Positions 27,928 to 36,862 of a DNA stretch of 64,000 bases are shown here, piece by piece; the first letter of the stretch is position 1, and every line of letters begins with the position of its first letter. This DNA is from Cardiobacteriaceae bacterium. Lineage in GTDB: Bacteria > Pseudomonadota > Gammaproteobacteria > Cardiobacteriales > Cardiobacteriaceae. The stretch is from contig JAFUTP010000053.1 of NCBI GenBank assembly GCA_017484165.1, forward strand, positions 1-64,000, read 5' to 3'. A model generated the notes under the pieces. That model saw nothing but the letters and a program-made list of their open reading frames with translations. It made no database searches and was not told the origin of the DNA. The translations under genes were made by a program, and so were the position numbers.

Positions 27928-29841
27928 TCACCAAAATCTCATCGTTTTGTTGCTGCTGTAAGGCTTATACGGCATTTTGAGCAAGTATTCATAAATCCGT
28001 TCATATTCCAAAACTCGTTTCACATAGTCGCGAGTTTCGTAAAACGGTATTTCGGCAATCCATTCATCGAGCGGCAGAGTTGGATAGTTTTCTTTCCACT
28101 GGGCAACACGGGCAGGACCTGCGTTATACGCCGCCGCCGCATAAGCTAAATGTCCGTATTGCTCCAATCTTGCGGCTAAATATTTCGTGCCGATTTCTAG
28201 ATTTACTTCTGGGACGGTCAGCTGATGCGCACCTGCGTATGGAATGCCGTATTTACTCGCGGTATGTGATGCGGTGGCGGGCATCACCTGCATTAGACCG
28301 ATTGCTCCTGCTTTGGATTTAATCGCGGGACGGAAAGTGCTTTCTTTACGAATAATCGCGAGAACGGTTGCGGGGCTAATCCCGTTTTTGCTTGCCAGCG
28401 CGCGGATTTGAGTTTCATACATAACGGGAAAGCGGATAGAAAGCGCATCCCAATCTTTGGCTTTGGCAAGCAGAGTTATTGCATTAAAACCTTGACCGTT
28501 TTCAACTGCCAAAAGTGCCGCAATCCGCGTTTGTTCTGGCGACATTTTGCGAGTGAGCGCGCTAAATTCCTGTTCCGCTCTGGCATTTAGCCCCAAACGC
28601 AGGAAAGTTTTCCAACGGTAAATTTCTGGATAGCTCATCACTTGCGGATAAATAATCGCATCGCGAACAACGGGACGGTCGTTGAAATTCGGGGAAATGT
28701 TGAGTTTTTCCGCTGCTAAAAATCCGAAGAAATCGCGTTTTGCCGCTGCCATTCGGTAATAACTTTGGGCTTTATCTTTCTGATTAGTTTTTTCGCAGGC
28801 TTTACCGAGCCAGTATTGATATTCCGCGTTATTTCCTTCTTTTGCCCCGAGTTTTTCCAAAGAGTTAATCATTTGCGGATAGCGGTTACTGCGGATTTGA
28901 TAGGCGATTAAATCCAAAGTTGGGTTTTTATCGTGATATTCGGCGGGGATTAGCTCGAAAATCTGCTCGGCAGCGGGATTGTTATCTTGGGCTAATTTCG
29001 CAACCACCCTGGATAAACCTTTACCGAGATAAGCAGCCGCTTCCGCATCACGAAAAACTCCCGTATTTTTTTCCTGCAGCGCGATATTTACCGCATCAAA
29101 AGCTTGCTCTTTGCCTTGACGGTAAAAAATATCGCCGATTGCTGCCGCTCTCCACGAGGAATTTTGTATCGAACTCAAAGCCGATATCGGTAAATTTTGA
29201 CGGCGAATAGCAATCCAAGTATCCGCTGCTTGTGCGTCAGGATTAGCTTCACCGAGCCAAGGACGCAGAGACTGCGCAAATGCAAATTCACCTTCATTCA
29301 TCGCTTTTCGAAATCTTTCCCCAATCATCTGGCGAGTTAAAACTCCCGCCGACGACATTTGCGCAATCAAGGGATCGCAAGCAGTCGGTAGCGATTTTGC
29401 CGTTACATACAAATCACGAATACCGTCCGCTGCCTCTTTACTTCTGCCCGATGAAAGCAAAGCCTGCCGCCACTGACATTCAACTTCGGTATCGGCAAAT
29501 TCTGGGTGATAAGAGGTGATGATGTTTTTATATTCCCCACGCGTATTCCAGTAGGAATAAGCACTGCGAGCTAGTTCGGTAGAAAACGGCGCACGGGGAT
29601 TGCGATGCAAAAAATCGATGATTTTTTCAGCTGGGAGAGTTGGCAAATTACGGCGTAATTCCTGTGCTTCCAAGTAGGGATAGAGCGGATGCGCCGCAAG
29701 ATGCTGAAATTGTGCAAGCGGTGCGCCAGAAATTACGGCGTTTTCCGCTTCAATCAAGTTCTCTGCTTGAATTTTCGGCGGTAACAAAAACGCCGAGAGT
29801 AATAAAAGAAGTCGCATAGGTTTGTTCATTTCGAGTTTCAT
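27928..29841 (-). CDS. slt: soluble lytic murein transglycosylase, Slt70-like
   Basis: Periplasmic enzyme that cleaves peptidoglycan glycan strands to anhydromuropeptides. The 637 residues have a signal peptide (MRLLLLLSAFLLPPKIQA), a long alpha-superhelical U/L domain with repeated helices, and a C-terminal catalytic domain with the glutamate in IRKESTFRPAIKSKAGAIGL, LMQVMPATA, and AAAYNAGPARVAQW. The length matches E. coli Slt70. Three in-frame ATGs (29841, 29829, 29817) lie at the start; the signal peptide begins at the last. It is one of three transglycosylase genes in a row. Confidence 0.93.
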   Translation of the reverse strand: MKLEMNKPMRLLLLLSAFLLPPKIQAENLIEAENAVISGAPLAQFQHLAAHPLYPYLEAQELRRNLPTLPAEKIIDFLHRNPRAPFSTELARSAYSYWNTRGEYKNIITSYHPEFADTEVECQWRQALLSSGRSKEAADGIRDLYVTAKSLPTACDPLIAQMSSAGVLTRQMIGERFRKAMNEGEFAFAQSLRPWLGEANPDAQAADTWIAIRRQNLPISALSSIQNSSWRAAAIGDIFYRQGKEQAFDAVNIALQEKNTGVFRDAEAAAYLGKGLSRVVAKLAQDNNPAAEQIFELIPAEYHDKNPTLDLIAYQIRSNRYPQMINSLEKLGAKEGNNAEYQYWLGKACEKTNQKDKAQSYYRMAAAKRDFFGFLAAEKLNISPNFNDRPVVRDAIIYPQVMSYPEIYRWKTFLRLGLNARAEQEFSALTRKMSPEQTRIAALLAVENGQGFNAITLLAKAKDWDALSIRFPVMYETQIRALASKNGISPATVLAIIRKESTFRPAIKSKAGAIGLMQVMPATASHTASKYGIPYAGAHQLTVPEVNLEIGTKYLAARLEQYGHLAYAAAAYNAGPARVAQWKENYPTLPLDEWIAEIPFYETRDYVKRVLEYERIYEYLLKMPYKPYSSNKTMRFW

Positions 29842-29851
29842 TTATTTAGGG

Positions 29852-30790
29852 TTAATTTGATGATTTAGCCGTTTTGGCTTTGGAATTCTGTTTGGTATCC
29901 GTTTTATCGTCCGATTTAGCCGTATTCGCAGCACTTTCCTTTTTATCTTCCGATTTAGCCGTATTCGCAGCACTTTCCTTTTTATCTTCCGATTTAGCCG
30001 CAGCTGCGCCGCCGTCCGATTTAGCTATGTCCGTTTTGTCCTCCACTGAATTATTTTCCACTGGGGGATTTGTCGCAGATTCAGCGTCAGCAGGCGTTTT
30101 AGTTAAATATTCCTTCCACTCCTCGCGGTATTTATCACGATAAGCAATCACGCGCTGGACATAGTTTTGTGTTTCCGCATATGCAGGAATTGCTCGCCCT
30201 GCCCGTCGCACCGCATTTGGTCCTGCGTTATACGCTGCCAGAGCAAGCTCATCGGTTTGAAATTCGCGCTTTAATTCCGCCAGAAAACGCAAACCGCCAT
30301 CGATATTCTGCTCGGGAATGAACGGGTCTTCCACACCAAGATAACCAGCCGTTGCTGGCATCAATTGCATCAAACCAATCGCGCCCTTGCTGGATACAAC
30401 ATTCGCCCGATAAGCACTTTCCACCGTAATCACCGCATGCGCAAGAGCACGCTCAACCCCATATTTATCCGCAAGACGGTTAATCGTGGCATTCAAGCTC
30501 AACATACGCTCTAATCGCGCCCCTTCTGGTTTAGTGATAGTCGTTGCCCCAGTTTTACCTGCTGGACGGACGATACAGCGGTTTTGCAAATTTATCGTCC
30601 GACCGCCAACGGTAATTTGTGCCCGACAAGATTGCACGGGATTAGGCGAAGAGCTCTGCAACACAGAGCCCAGCGAACAGGGAATTAAATGCTTTTTGCC
30701 GTTTTTGACATAACTTCCACAAGAACGAGCTTGACTTTCGTTATAAAACAGCGTTGTAAGCAAGACAAGCAGCAAGGTTTTTCTCATCAT
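29852..30790 (-). CDS. lytic transglycosylase with two cysteine pairs and a repetitive tail
   Basis: A secreted transglycosylase of about 312 residues. A signal peptide is followed by two short cysteine-pair modules (SCGSYVKNGKKHLIPC and SCRAQITVGGRTINLQNRC), an SLT domain with catalytic Glu in ITVESAYRANVVSSKGAIGL, LMQLMPATA and ALAAYNAGPNAV, and a C-terminal low-complexity tail of Lys/Ser/Ala/Asp/Glu repeats. The tail is encoded by a 39-base tandem repeat. The ATG at 30790 shares a base with the stop codon of the upstream transglycosylase gene, so translation is probably coupled. Confidence 0.88.
   Translation of the reverse strand: MMRKTLLLVLLTTLFYNESQARSCGSYVKNGKKHLIPCSLGSVLQSSSPNPVQSCRAQITVGGRTINLQNRCIVRPAGKTGATTITKPEGARLERMLSLNATINRLADKYGVERALAHAVITVESAYRANVVSSKGAIGLMQLMPATAGYLGVEDPFIPEQNIDGGLRFLAELKREFQTDELALAAYNAGPNAVRRAGRAIPAYAETQNYVQRVIAYRDKYREEWKEYLTKTPADAESATNPPVENNSVEDKTDIAKSDGGAAAAKSEDKKESAANTAKSEDKKESAANTAKSDDKTDTKQNSKAKTAKSSN
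29910..30000 (-). repeat. 39-base tandem repeat in the transglycosylase tail
   Basis: Two nearly identical 39-base units plus a partial third encode KSEDKKESAANTA-type repeats. The unit is a multiple of three, so copy-number changes would keep the frame. Confidence 0.8.
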
Positions 30791-32490
30791 CACAAACCAA
30801 TTTGCGACGGATTAGCCTTGTATCTGCGGTAATACTCCAACACTTTCGGCACATAGGCACGAGTTTCGATAAACGGCGGAATTTGGTAACCGTATTTACG
30901 AACATTGCCCTCGCCTGCGTTATACGCCGCAATTGCCAGTTGATAGTTACCGTTAAATTCGTTCAACAGCCATTTCAAATATGTCGCACCGCCACGAATA
31001 TTTTCTCCTGTATGGAAACGGTCAGATACACCAAAACGCCGCGCTGTTGCTGGCATCAACTGCATTAAACCGCCCGCTCCCACTGGTGAAACCGCCTTCG
31101 ATTTATAAGCAGATTCAGCTGAAATCACCGCATGCACCAAATACGGATCAACTCCGACTTTTTCGGCAATTTCATTAACCTGCGCGGAGAGCTGGCGTTG
31201 GCGTTCGCGGAAAGCAGCCGAATTATTGACACTAATCGAAATTGTTTTGATGTATTGCTCCTCAAGTTGCCGTGCCGCAATTTGCACTTCTGGCGGACAT
31301 TCCTTGTCAGGAGCAATATGCAAAACCCGTCCTTCGGAAGTGGTAACCGTTCCGCCACAACTTCCGCCTGTCGCCAAATAATCCAAACTATGCGCGGAAA
31401 TCGTCGCAGTTCTGTCGCCATAAGAAATTTGACCGCCAGTCGTGCCAGGTGTCATATCAAAAGAGCGAGTTGCACAGTTATATTTGCGCTCCTCACCGTT
31501 AATTTTTATCGTCCCTGCCCCCGTGCAACGCAAAGCCGCATCGGCATATTCATCTTCCTTCGTAGATGCTCCAACACCTTTTGCCGCTAAATTCATCAAA
31601 TCCTTCGATTTAGAAGATACGGAAGCATTCGCCAAGTCCGCTCGCGCTCCCTGATAGGACTTCGAGAAAAACGAACAATTTTTGTAATGTTGCTGCTGAT
31701 CTTCTGCAACATAACTCGCCGTTCCTTCATCGTCGAAGCATTTGTAAATATCCTTGGGAGTAGAAGCCGTCGCCATTGCGCGATTTTTCGCTTTATCACT
31801 TTTGCCTGCAATCAGGGGTTCGGTTACAGGTTTTTTCTCACCGTCTTTGCCCGTATTTGCCTTCACACCAATCGAATAGCAGGTTTCATCAGGCGGCACA
31901 GTATCTTCAACAATTTTGTTACCGCCATCGCATAAATAAATCTTGACAACTTCATAATCGGGCGTAGGTGCTGGTAGCGACAATTCCGCTGATTCGTTAT
32001 CACGAATAACTAATTGCCCATCTTTTGCGGTTTTTTCTTGCTTGGTGCCAGCTTTCGGCGCAGATTTTTGACCGTCTAGCTCAATTTTTTTGCCTTGCTG
32101 CTGGTTTGTATCCGTATCCAAAGTAAAAGTTTTACCAGCGTCTTTATCCGATGCTTGCGATGGATAACTGCCTGTAATATCAAATTTTTTACCAGTAGAA
32201 ATATCCGTAATTTGTTCGGGTTTAGAAGTTTGAGCGGGCGTAGTAGCCGTAGATTGCGCATCTTTCGGCGGAGTTTTTCCCGTTAATTCATCAGAACTGA
32301 CAACCGTAATGCCTCCGCCTCCCAAAGAACCTGGCGTATAAGGGGAACATTGAGCATGGGCGGGTTTATTTGCCTCATTCACAATGCTTTTCTGTCCTGC
32401 AATATCGCAAACAAATAAACCAGTTGAAGATTGCGCAAAAGAAAAAATACAAAAAAACAAAAAAATAAAAAGAAAAAATCGCTTATTCAT
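30790..32490 (-). CDS. lytic transglycosylase with five cysteine-pair modules
   Basis: A secreted protein of about 566 residues. The ATG at 32490 is chosen because it begins the signal peptide (MNKRFFLFIFLFFCIFSFA). The mature protein has ten cysteines in five pairs, each pair 13-22 residues apart around a glycine-containing turn, for example CDIAGQKSIV...C, CDGGNKIVEDTVPPDETC and CFDDEGTASYV...C. A Gln/Lys/Thr-rich linker lies between the first two. The C-terminal third is an SLT domain with catalytic Glu in ISAESAYKSKAVSPVGAGGL, LMQLMPATA and AIAAYNAGEGNV. The modules resemble DUF4124-like hairpins, but this is inference. Confidence 0.88.
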   Translation of the reverse strand: MNKRFFLFIFLFFCIFSFAQSSTGLFVCDIAGQKSIVNEANKPAHAQCSPYTPGSLGGGGITVVSSDELTGKTPPKDAQSTATTPAQTSKPEQITDISTGKKFDITGSYPSQASDKDAGKTFTLDTDTNQQQGKKIELDGQKSAPKAGTKQEKTAKDGQLVIRDNESAELSLPAPTPDYEVVKIYLCDGGNKIVEDTVPPDETCYSIGVKANTGKDGEKKPVTEPLIAGKSDKAKNRAMATASTPKDIYKCFDDEGTASYVAEDQQQHYKNCSFFSKSYQGARADLANASVSSKSKDLMNLAAKGVGASTKEDEYADAALRCTGAGTIKINGEERKYNCATRSFDMTPGTTGGQISYGDRTATISAHSLDYLATGGSCGGTVTTSEGRVLHIAPDKECPPEVQIAARQLEEQYIKTISISVNNSAAFRERQRQLSAQVNEIAEKVGVDPYLVHAVISAESAYKSKAVSPVGAGGLMQLMPATARRFGVSDRFHTGENIRGGATYLKWLLNEFNGNYQLAIAAYNAGEGNVRKYGYQIPPFIETRAYVPKVLEYYRRYKANPSQIGL

Positions 32491-32513
32491 CACACAAGAT
32501 AGACAACTAACAA

Positions 32514-32538
32514 TAAAAAACAGCGGCAAAAGCCGCTG
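32514..32538 (-). terminator. terminator after the DUF2147 gene
   Basis: CAGCGGC/GCCGCTG stem with an AAAA loop; on the minus strand it is followed by a T run. It lies between the DUF2147 gene and the downstream transglycosylase genes, which suggests the latter are transcribed separately or by read-through. Confidence 0.85.
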
Positions 32539-32562
32539 CCAGAGAATTTATGAAAGATGAAA

Positions 32563-32997
32563 TTATTGAAGTCTCACCCAAACATCAGAACTGCCAAACC
32601 AAGAACCAAGCAAACCATAAGAGTTAATCACCAAATGCCTGCCGTCTGCTTTAACAACCATTTTTGCTTTGCTGATTTTGCCTGTTTCAGGATCTAAAAT
32701 TTTTCCGCCAGTAAAAGTTACACCATCGGTAGTCTTCAAGCCTTGAATAAAAATCAAACCATTGATTGGTTTATTTTTATTTTCATCCGTGCAAGCAGAA
32801 CAAACAGATTTTGTATCGGTGTAATACTGAACAATCATTGCACCATAAACACCTTTGCCCTGCGGAAAAACTCGAATAACGCTCTTCGGTTGTCCTTTGC
32901 TATCAGTCAATTTCCAAAAGCCATCAGGTCGTCTAATATCAGCAAAGACAGGGCTAGCAAGAATAAAAGCCGCCGCGGTTAAAAGTAATTTTTTCAT
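32563..32997 (-). CDS. secreted DUF2147 protein
   Basis: A 144-residue protein with a signal peptide (MKKLLLTAAAFILASPVFA) and a DUF2147 domain. The family pattern is clear: GFWKLTDSKGQPKSVIRVF at the start, a Cys-x2-Cys (CSAC), PINGLIFIQGLK, GGKILDPETGKISKAKM and a final GSSDVWVRL. DUF2147 proteins are small exported proteins of unknown role. The gene is divergent from the response regulator gene, with 220 bases between them. Confidence 0.85.
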   Translation of the reverse strand: MKKLLLTAAAFILASPVFADIRRPDGFWKLTDSKGQPKSVIRVFPQGKGVYGAMIVQYYTDTKSVCSACTDENKNKPINGLIFIQGLKTTDGVTFTGGKILDPETGKISKAKMVVKADGRHLVINSYGLLGSWFGSSDVWVRLQ

Positions 32998-33104
32998 CTA
33001 ATACTCCGTATTAAAAATTCATACAAAAATATGCGTAAATAATTTAGAACGCAAAAAAGCGGGCGAATAATACGAAAAACCGACAAATTTCGTCTTACAA
33101 AAAA

Positions 33105-33175
33105 GTAACTTTTTTAATGCAAAAAATATCGGCTTTTGTAAATTGCCAGCACAAACGACAAAATTTGTAAAATCA
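33105..33175. promoter_or_regulatory. intergenic region with repeated TTTGTAAA-type boxes
   Basis: Between the divergent DUF2147 and response regulator genes, TTTTGTAAATTGCC (near 33135) and ATTTGTAAAATC (near 33162) form an imperfect direct repeat of the sort bound by OmpR-type regulators. The assignment is speculative, as no consensus is known for this regulator. Confidence 0.25.
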
Positions 33176-33217
33176 ACGCAAGTGAATATTTCCCACTCAC
33201 AGATTTAGGACAAGTCA

Positions 33218-33904
33218 ATGAATATCTTGATTATCGAAGATGACAAAGTTGCCGCTCAATATATCGCCAAAGGACTAAAAGAAACTGGTCATAAGCCTGA
33301 TTTGGCTTTCGACGGTTTATCTGGCTTAAAAAGGGCAAGAGAAGGAAATTATGATGTTCTAGTTATCGACCGAATGCTACCCAAAATGGACGGTCTCACC
33401 ATCATCAAACACTTGCGAATTGAAAAAATCAAAACTCCCGTTCTCGTTCTTTCCGCACTAGGTGAAGTCGATGACAAAATTGCAGGGCTAGACGCTGGCG
33501 GCGACGATTATTTAGTCAAACCCTATGCTTTCTCGGAATTACTCGCACGCTTAAACGCCCTAGTTCGCCGCGATAACCAAAGTCAGCAAGATATGGTGCT
33601 AGAAGTCGCAGATTTAAGGCTCGATCGCTTAAAACACACCGTAACTCGTGCAGGCAAAAAAATAAACCTACAACCGAAAGAAGTCTCAATTTTGGAACTG
33701 CTAATGCAAAATGAAGGCAGAATTGTTACCACCGCAATGCTGACCGAACAAGTTTGGGGATATAAATTCAACACTAATAGCAATGTTGTCGGTGTGCATA
33801 TTTCTAGAATTCGCCAAAAAATAGATGCCGATTTTCCACTTAAACTAATCCATACAATTTATAATAAGGGATACATAATTTCCGCTAAACAAGAAGATAA
33901 TTAA
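33218..33904 (+). CDS. OmpR/PhoB-family response regulator
   Basis: A 228-residue transcription regulator. The receiver domain has the acidic pocket (E7, D8, D9), phospho-acceptor Asp51 in VIDRMLPKMDG and Lys101 in LVKPY. The C-terminal winged-helix domain has LQPKEVSILELLMQNEG and the wing VHISRIRQKI. An AGGA site precedes the ATG. The sensor kinase gene starts 38 bases downstream. The pair lies between the transglycosylase cluster and a secreted cysteine-pair protein, so envelope control is plausible but not shown. Confidence 0.93.
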   Translation: MNILIIEDDKVAAQYIAKGLKETGHKPDLAFDGLSGLKRAREGNYDVLVIDRMLPKMDGLTIIKHLRIEKIKTPVLVLSALGEVDDKIAGLDAGGDDYLVKPYAFSELLARLNALVRRDNQSQQDMVLEVADLRLDRLKHTVTRAGKKINLQPKEVSILELLMQNEGRIVTTAMLTEQVWGYKFNTNSNVVGVHISRIRQKIDADFPLKLIHTIYNKGYIISAKQEDN

Positions 33905-33942
33905 AATAACTCTCCATTTATAAAAATACCGCTTATAAACTA

Positions 33943-35346
33943 ATGAATAGAACCGAACAGCTAAAAAAAATATACAAAAAAATTAGCATTTTGCAAAATA
34001 AAAGCACTTTTCATATTTCAATAATTTCTTCGATTATTGCCGTGCTGATTTCCAGTATTTTGCTGCTCTACATTTATGCATCAGCAAAACAGGAAATCTA
34101 TTCACAAATCGACTCTCGCATCAATACCGAAACCGTCAAACTTCAAGCTTATTACGAGCAGCCACCCAAAAAAATGCGCGCGACCAGCATTCAAGAAACT
34201 AATACCCTTTCTGGAATGTTTTCCTGCGTGTTCAAATCCAATCCCAAAACCGATAAATTGTTACGAGAACATAGCGGAATAATGCTATTTAACACAATGG
34301 GAGAAGTATGTTCAGAATTTAGTATCGGTAAAAAAAATAAAAAAGAATCAAAAATTAGAATTCAAATCAGCAGAATTAAAAACGATAGCGATATATTAGC
34401 CGTAGGTTATGACGATAAAAAAGAAAAAGCCATACTCAACAACATAAAAAATGCCTCCTTTATTGCTATTTTCATTTGTTTTCTAGCAGGATTTTATGGT
34501 TCTTTTTATATCTCGCGAGCTATTACAAGCATTGTTTCTAAAATCAGCAGAACCGCCGTTGATTTTGCTAATGGTAATTTTTCCGCACGCTTGAATTATA
34601 CCCAGAAAGATATACCAGAAATGGAGGAAATTGCCAATAACTTAAACGAAATGCTCACAAAAATAAACAGTTTAATCCTGCAACAAAAACAAGTAACCAA
34701 TGACATTGCCCATGATTTACGCTCTCCGCTAACTCGTATTCATACTAGATTAGAAGTCGCAATGTTAAGCAAGAGGTCAAATAAAGAACTAGAAGAGGTA
34801 ATATCTGACAGTATCGATGATGTGCAAAAACTAATTGAAACTTTTAATACATTGCTGGCAATCGCTAATACTGAAACTATCAACCAAGAAAATTTTAGTA
34901 ATAATGAAATAAATGATTTAATTTCCGAACTCGGAGATATTTATCAAGATTTAATCGAAGAGGGGCAAAAATTTGAATTAGAAATTTGCCAAGAAAAATG
35001 TTTTGCTTTTATTCATACGGCTTTACTTATTCAAGCTATCGAAGCAATTTTAGATAATGCGGTCAAATTCAACAGCGAGAACGGCACTATCCGCTTGCAA
35101 CTTGCACACAATGCAATGGAAAATAAGATAAATATCACCATTAGTGATAACGGCTCTGGAATACCAGAAGCCGAATTTGATAAGGTTACGGAAAAATTTG
35201 TCCGCCTAGAATCATCAAGAACGACAAAGGGAAATGGTTTAGGATTAACGCTTGCAAAAGCTATTATTAAACTGCATAAGGGGGAAATAATTATGCAGGA
35301 TAATAATCCTGGATTAAAAGTAATTATTTCACTTCCAAGCAGCTAA
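33943..35346 (+). CDS. sensor histidine kinase
   Basis: A 467-residue inner-membrane kinase partner of the regulator just upstream. It has a transmembrane segment at about residues 25-46, a periplasmic sensor region to about 165, a second transmembrane segment at about 168-188, a HAMP linker, the dimerisation helix with phospho-acceptor His257 in IAHDLRSPLTRI, and an ATPase domain with ILDNAVKFN, ISDNGSGIP and KGNGLGLTLAKAI. The periplasmic domain has no recognised fold. The first codons contain runs of eight and seven A. Confidence 0.93.
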   Translation: MNRTEQLKKIYKKISILQNKSTFHISIISSIIAVLISSILLLYIYASAKQEIYSQIDSRINTETVKLQAYYEQPPKKMRATSIQETNTLSGMFSCVFKSNPKTDKLLREHSGIMLFNTMGEVCSEFSIGKKNKKESKIRIQISRIKNDSDILAVGYDDKKEKAILNNIKNASFIAIFICFLAGFYGSFYISRAITSIVSKISRTAVDFANGNFSARLNYTQKDIPEMEEIANNLNEMLTKINSLILQQKQVTNDIAHDLRSPLTRIHTRLEVAMLSKRSNKELEEVISDSIDDVQKLIETFNTLLAIANTETINQENFSNNEINDLISELGDIYQDLIEEGQKFELEICQEKCFAFIHTALLIQAIEAILDNAVKFNSENGTIRLQLAHNAMENKINITISDNGSGIPEAEFDKVTEKFVRLESSRTTKGNGLGLTLAKAIIKLHKGEIIMQDNNPGLKVIISLPSS

Positions 35347-35404
35347 TCAAGTCTTTATTCAAGTATAAAAATAATATTTTTAGTTCATATTTCAAGGAAA
35401 CATT

Positions 35405-36172
35405 ATGTTCAATTCAAGTCAAACTTACCGTGCAATTAGTTTAATTATTGCAAATGGATTATTATTTTCTCTTGCTATTGCTCAAAATGAAGAAAAAGCG
35501 GTATTAGATAATACTGAAAAAGCGGTTGTCGGCAAAAAAAATCAGAAAACAGATAAAGAAAAAAATCAAAAGAGCCAAACTAATAATCAAGAAGAGAGGC
35601 AAGATCAAACAACAGAGCAAGAAGATGCGCGCGAAGTTGTCCGCCCTCCAATTCACATTAACGGTGAAAATACTTATACCAGTGTTAGCGCAAGCGATGC
35701 GGTTTTTCTCTGTGAAACTTCTACGGGGAAAAAAGCATTTGTAGATCGCATCAAACGCAAAGATTATGAAAATTGCACTCAAATCAGCGGTCAGCCAGAA
35801 GAAGATACACGAGCGGAAATAGCGCAAGATACTAGCGTTCCACCGCATTTATATTCGGGTGAGGAATATAATATGATGACTTCTGAAAACCAACCGTCGA
35901 TAGAAAAAAATGACACTGTTGCGACTGAAAATACAGAAAATAATAATAATAAAGAAGATAAACCATTACTTACAAAAATAACCGATCAATTTCAACAAAA
36001 GAAAACTACACCATCGGCAGAAAATAATTCCACTGTTGTGTCTTGTAGCGGTGCGCTAATTTATAAAGGAAGCACTTATATCTTCAATGAAAAAGAACCT
36101 TGTCCTATTCCAGAAGAAGTATTCAAAAAACGCAAACCGATTGAAGCTGATCCAAGTTATTACACTAATTAA
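35405..36172 (+). CDS. secreted protein with two cysteine-pair modules
   Basis: A 255-residue exported protein with an N-terminal signal sequence (ending SLAIAQ) and no catalytic domain. It has only four cysteines, in two pairs: FLCETSTGKKAFVDRIKRKDYENC-like near residue 100 and VSCSGALIYKG...EPC near the C-terminus. Both resemble the paired-cysteine modules of the two transglycosylases at 29852 and 30790. The regions between are Lys/Gln/Glu/Asn-rich linkers. It lies 58 bases after the sensor kinase and 12 bases before queH. Confidence 0.7.
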   Translation: MFNSSQTYRAISLIIANGLLFSLAIAQNEEKAVLDNTEKAVVGKKNQKTDKEKNQKSQTNNQEERQDQTTEQEDAREVVRPPIHINGENTYTSVSASDAVFLCETSTGKKAFVDRIKRKDYENCTQISGQPEEDTRAEIAQDTSVPPHLYSGEEYNMMTSENQPSIEKNDTVATENTENNNNKEDKPLLTKITDQFQQKKTTPSAENNSTVVSCSGALIYKGSTYIFNEKEPCPIPEEVFKKRKPIEADPSYYTN

Positions 36173-36184
36173 AAATTACCTAAA

Positions 36185-36823
36185 ATGAATAATAATGCGA
36201 ATAAAATAACCGCCCCTCTTACGCCAGTTTTATTACACTCTTGCTGTGCTCCTTGTTCAGGAGAAATAATGGAAAGATTGCGGATAAGCGAAATTCCATA
36301 TGCGATATTTTTCTACAATCCCAACATTCACCCACGCCGTGAATATGAACTCCGCAAAAACGAAAATATCGAATTTGCCAACAAGCACGGAATAAAATTT
36401 TTCGACGGCGATTATGACTACAAACGCTGGTTTGAAGCGGCAAAAGGAATGGAAAATGAACCAGAGCGCGGAAGAAGATGCACAATGTGTTTCGATATGC
36501 GCCTAGAAAAAACTGCAGAATTTGCTGCCAAAAATAATTTCCCGATTTTTGCTACCTCTTTGGGTATTTCTCGCTGGAAAAATATGGAGCAAGTTAATAA
36601 TGCGGGAATTAAAGCGGGCGAAAAATACGGAGTAAAGTTTTGGGACTTTAACTGGCGAAAAGGCGGCGGAAGTCAAAGAATGATTGAAATTAGCAAAAAA
36701 GAACAGTTTTATATGCAGGAATATTGCGGTTGTTCTTACTCTCTTCGTGATGCTAACGAATGGCGAATAAAACAAGGAAGAGAAAAAATTGTTCTTGGCA
36801 GCAAATATTACGGAAAAGAATAA
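36185..36823 (+). CDS. queH: epoxyqueuosine reductase QueH
   Basis: Enzyme for the final step of queuosine synthesis in tRNA, reducing epoxyqueuosine. The 212 residues have the QueH (DUF208) cysteine set: [11 protein letters not shown] near the N-terminus, [10 protein letters not shown] in the middle and YCGCSYSL near the end, which hold the [4Fe-4S] cluster and extra metal site. It is the non-homologous substitute for QueG. It lies 12 bases after the secreted cysteine-pair protein gene, but functional linkage is unlikely. Confidence 0.93.
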   Translation: MNNNANKITAPLTPVLLHSCCAPCSGEIMERLRISEIPYAIFFYNPNIHPRREYELRKNENIEFANKHGIKFFDGDYDYKRWFEAAKGMENEPERGRRCTMCFDMRLEKTAEFAAKNNFPIFATSLGISRWKNMEQVNNAGIKAGEKYGVKFWDFNWRKGGGSQRMIEISKKEQFYMQEYCGCSYSLRDANEWRIKQGREKIVLGSKYYGKE

Positions 36824-36862
36824 TTATTTTACACTCTCGCTATTTTTTTATTACCCTGTTCG

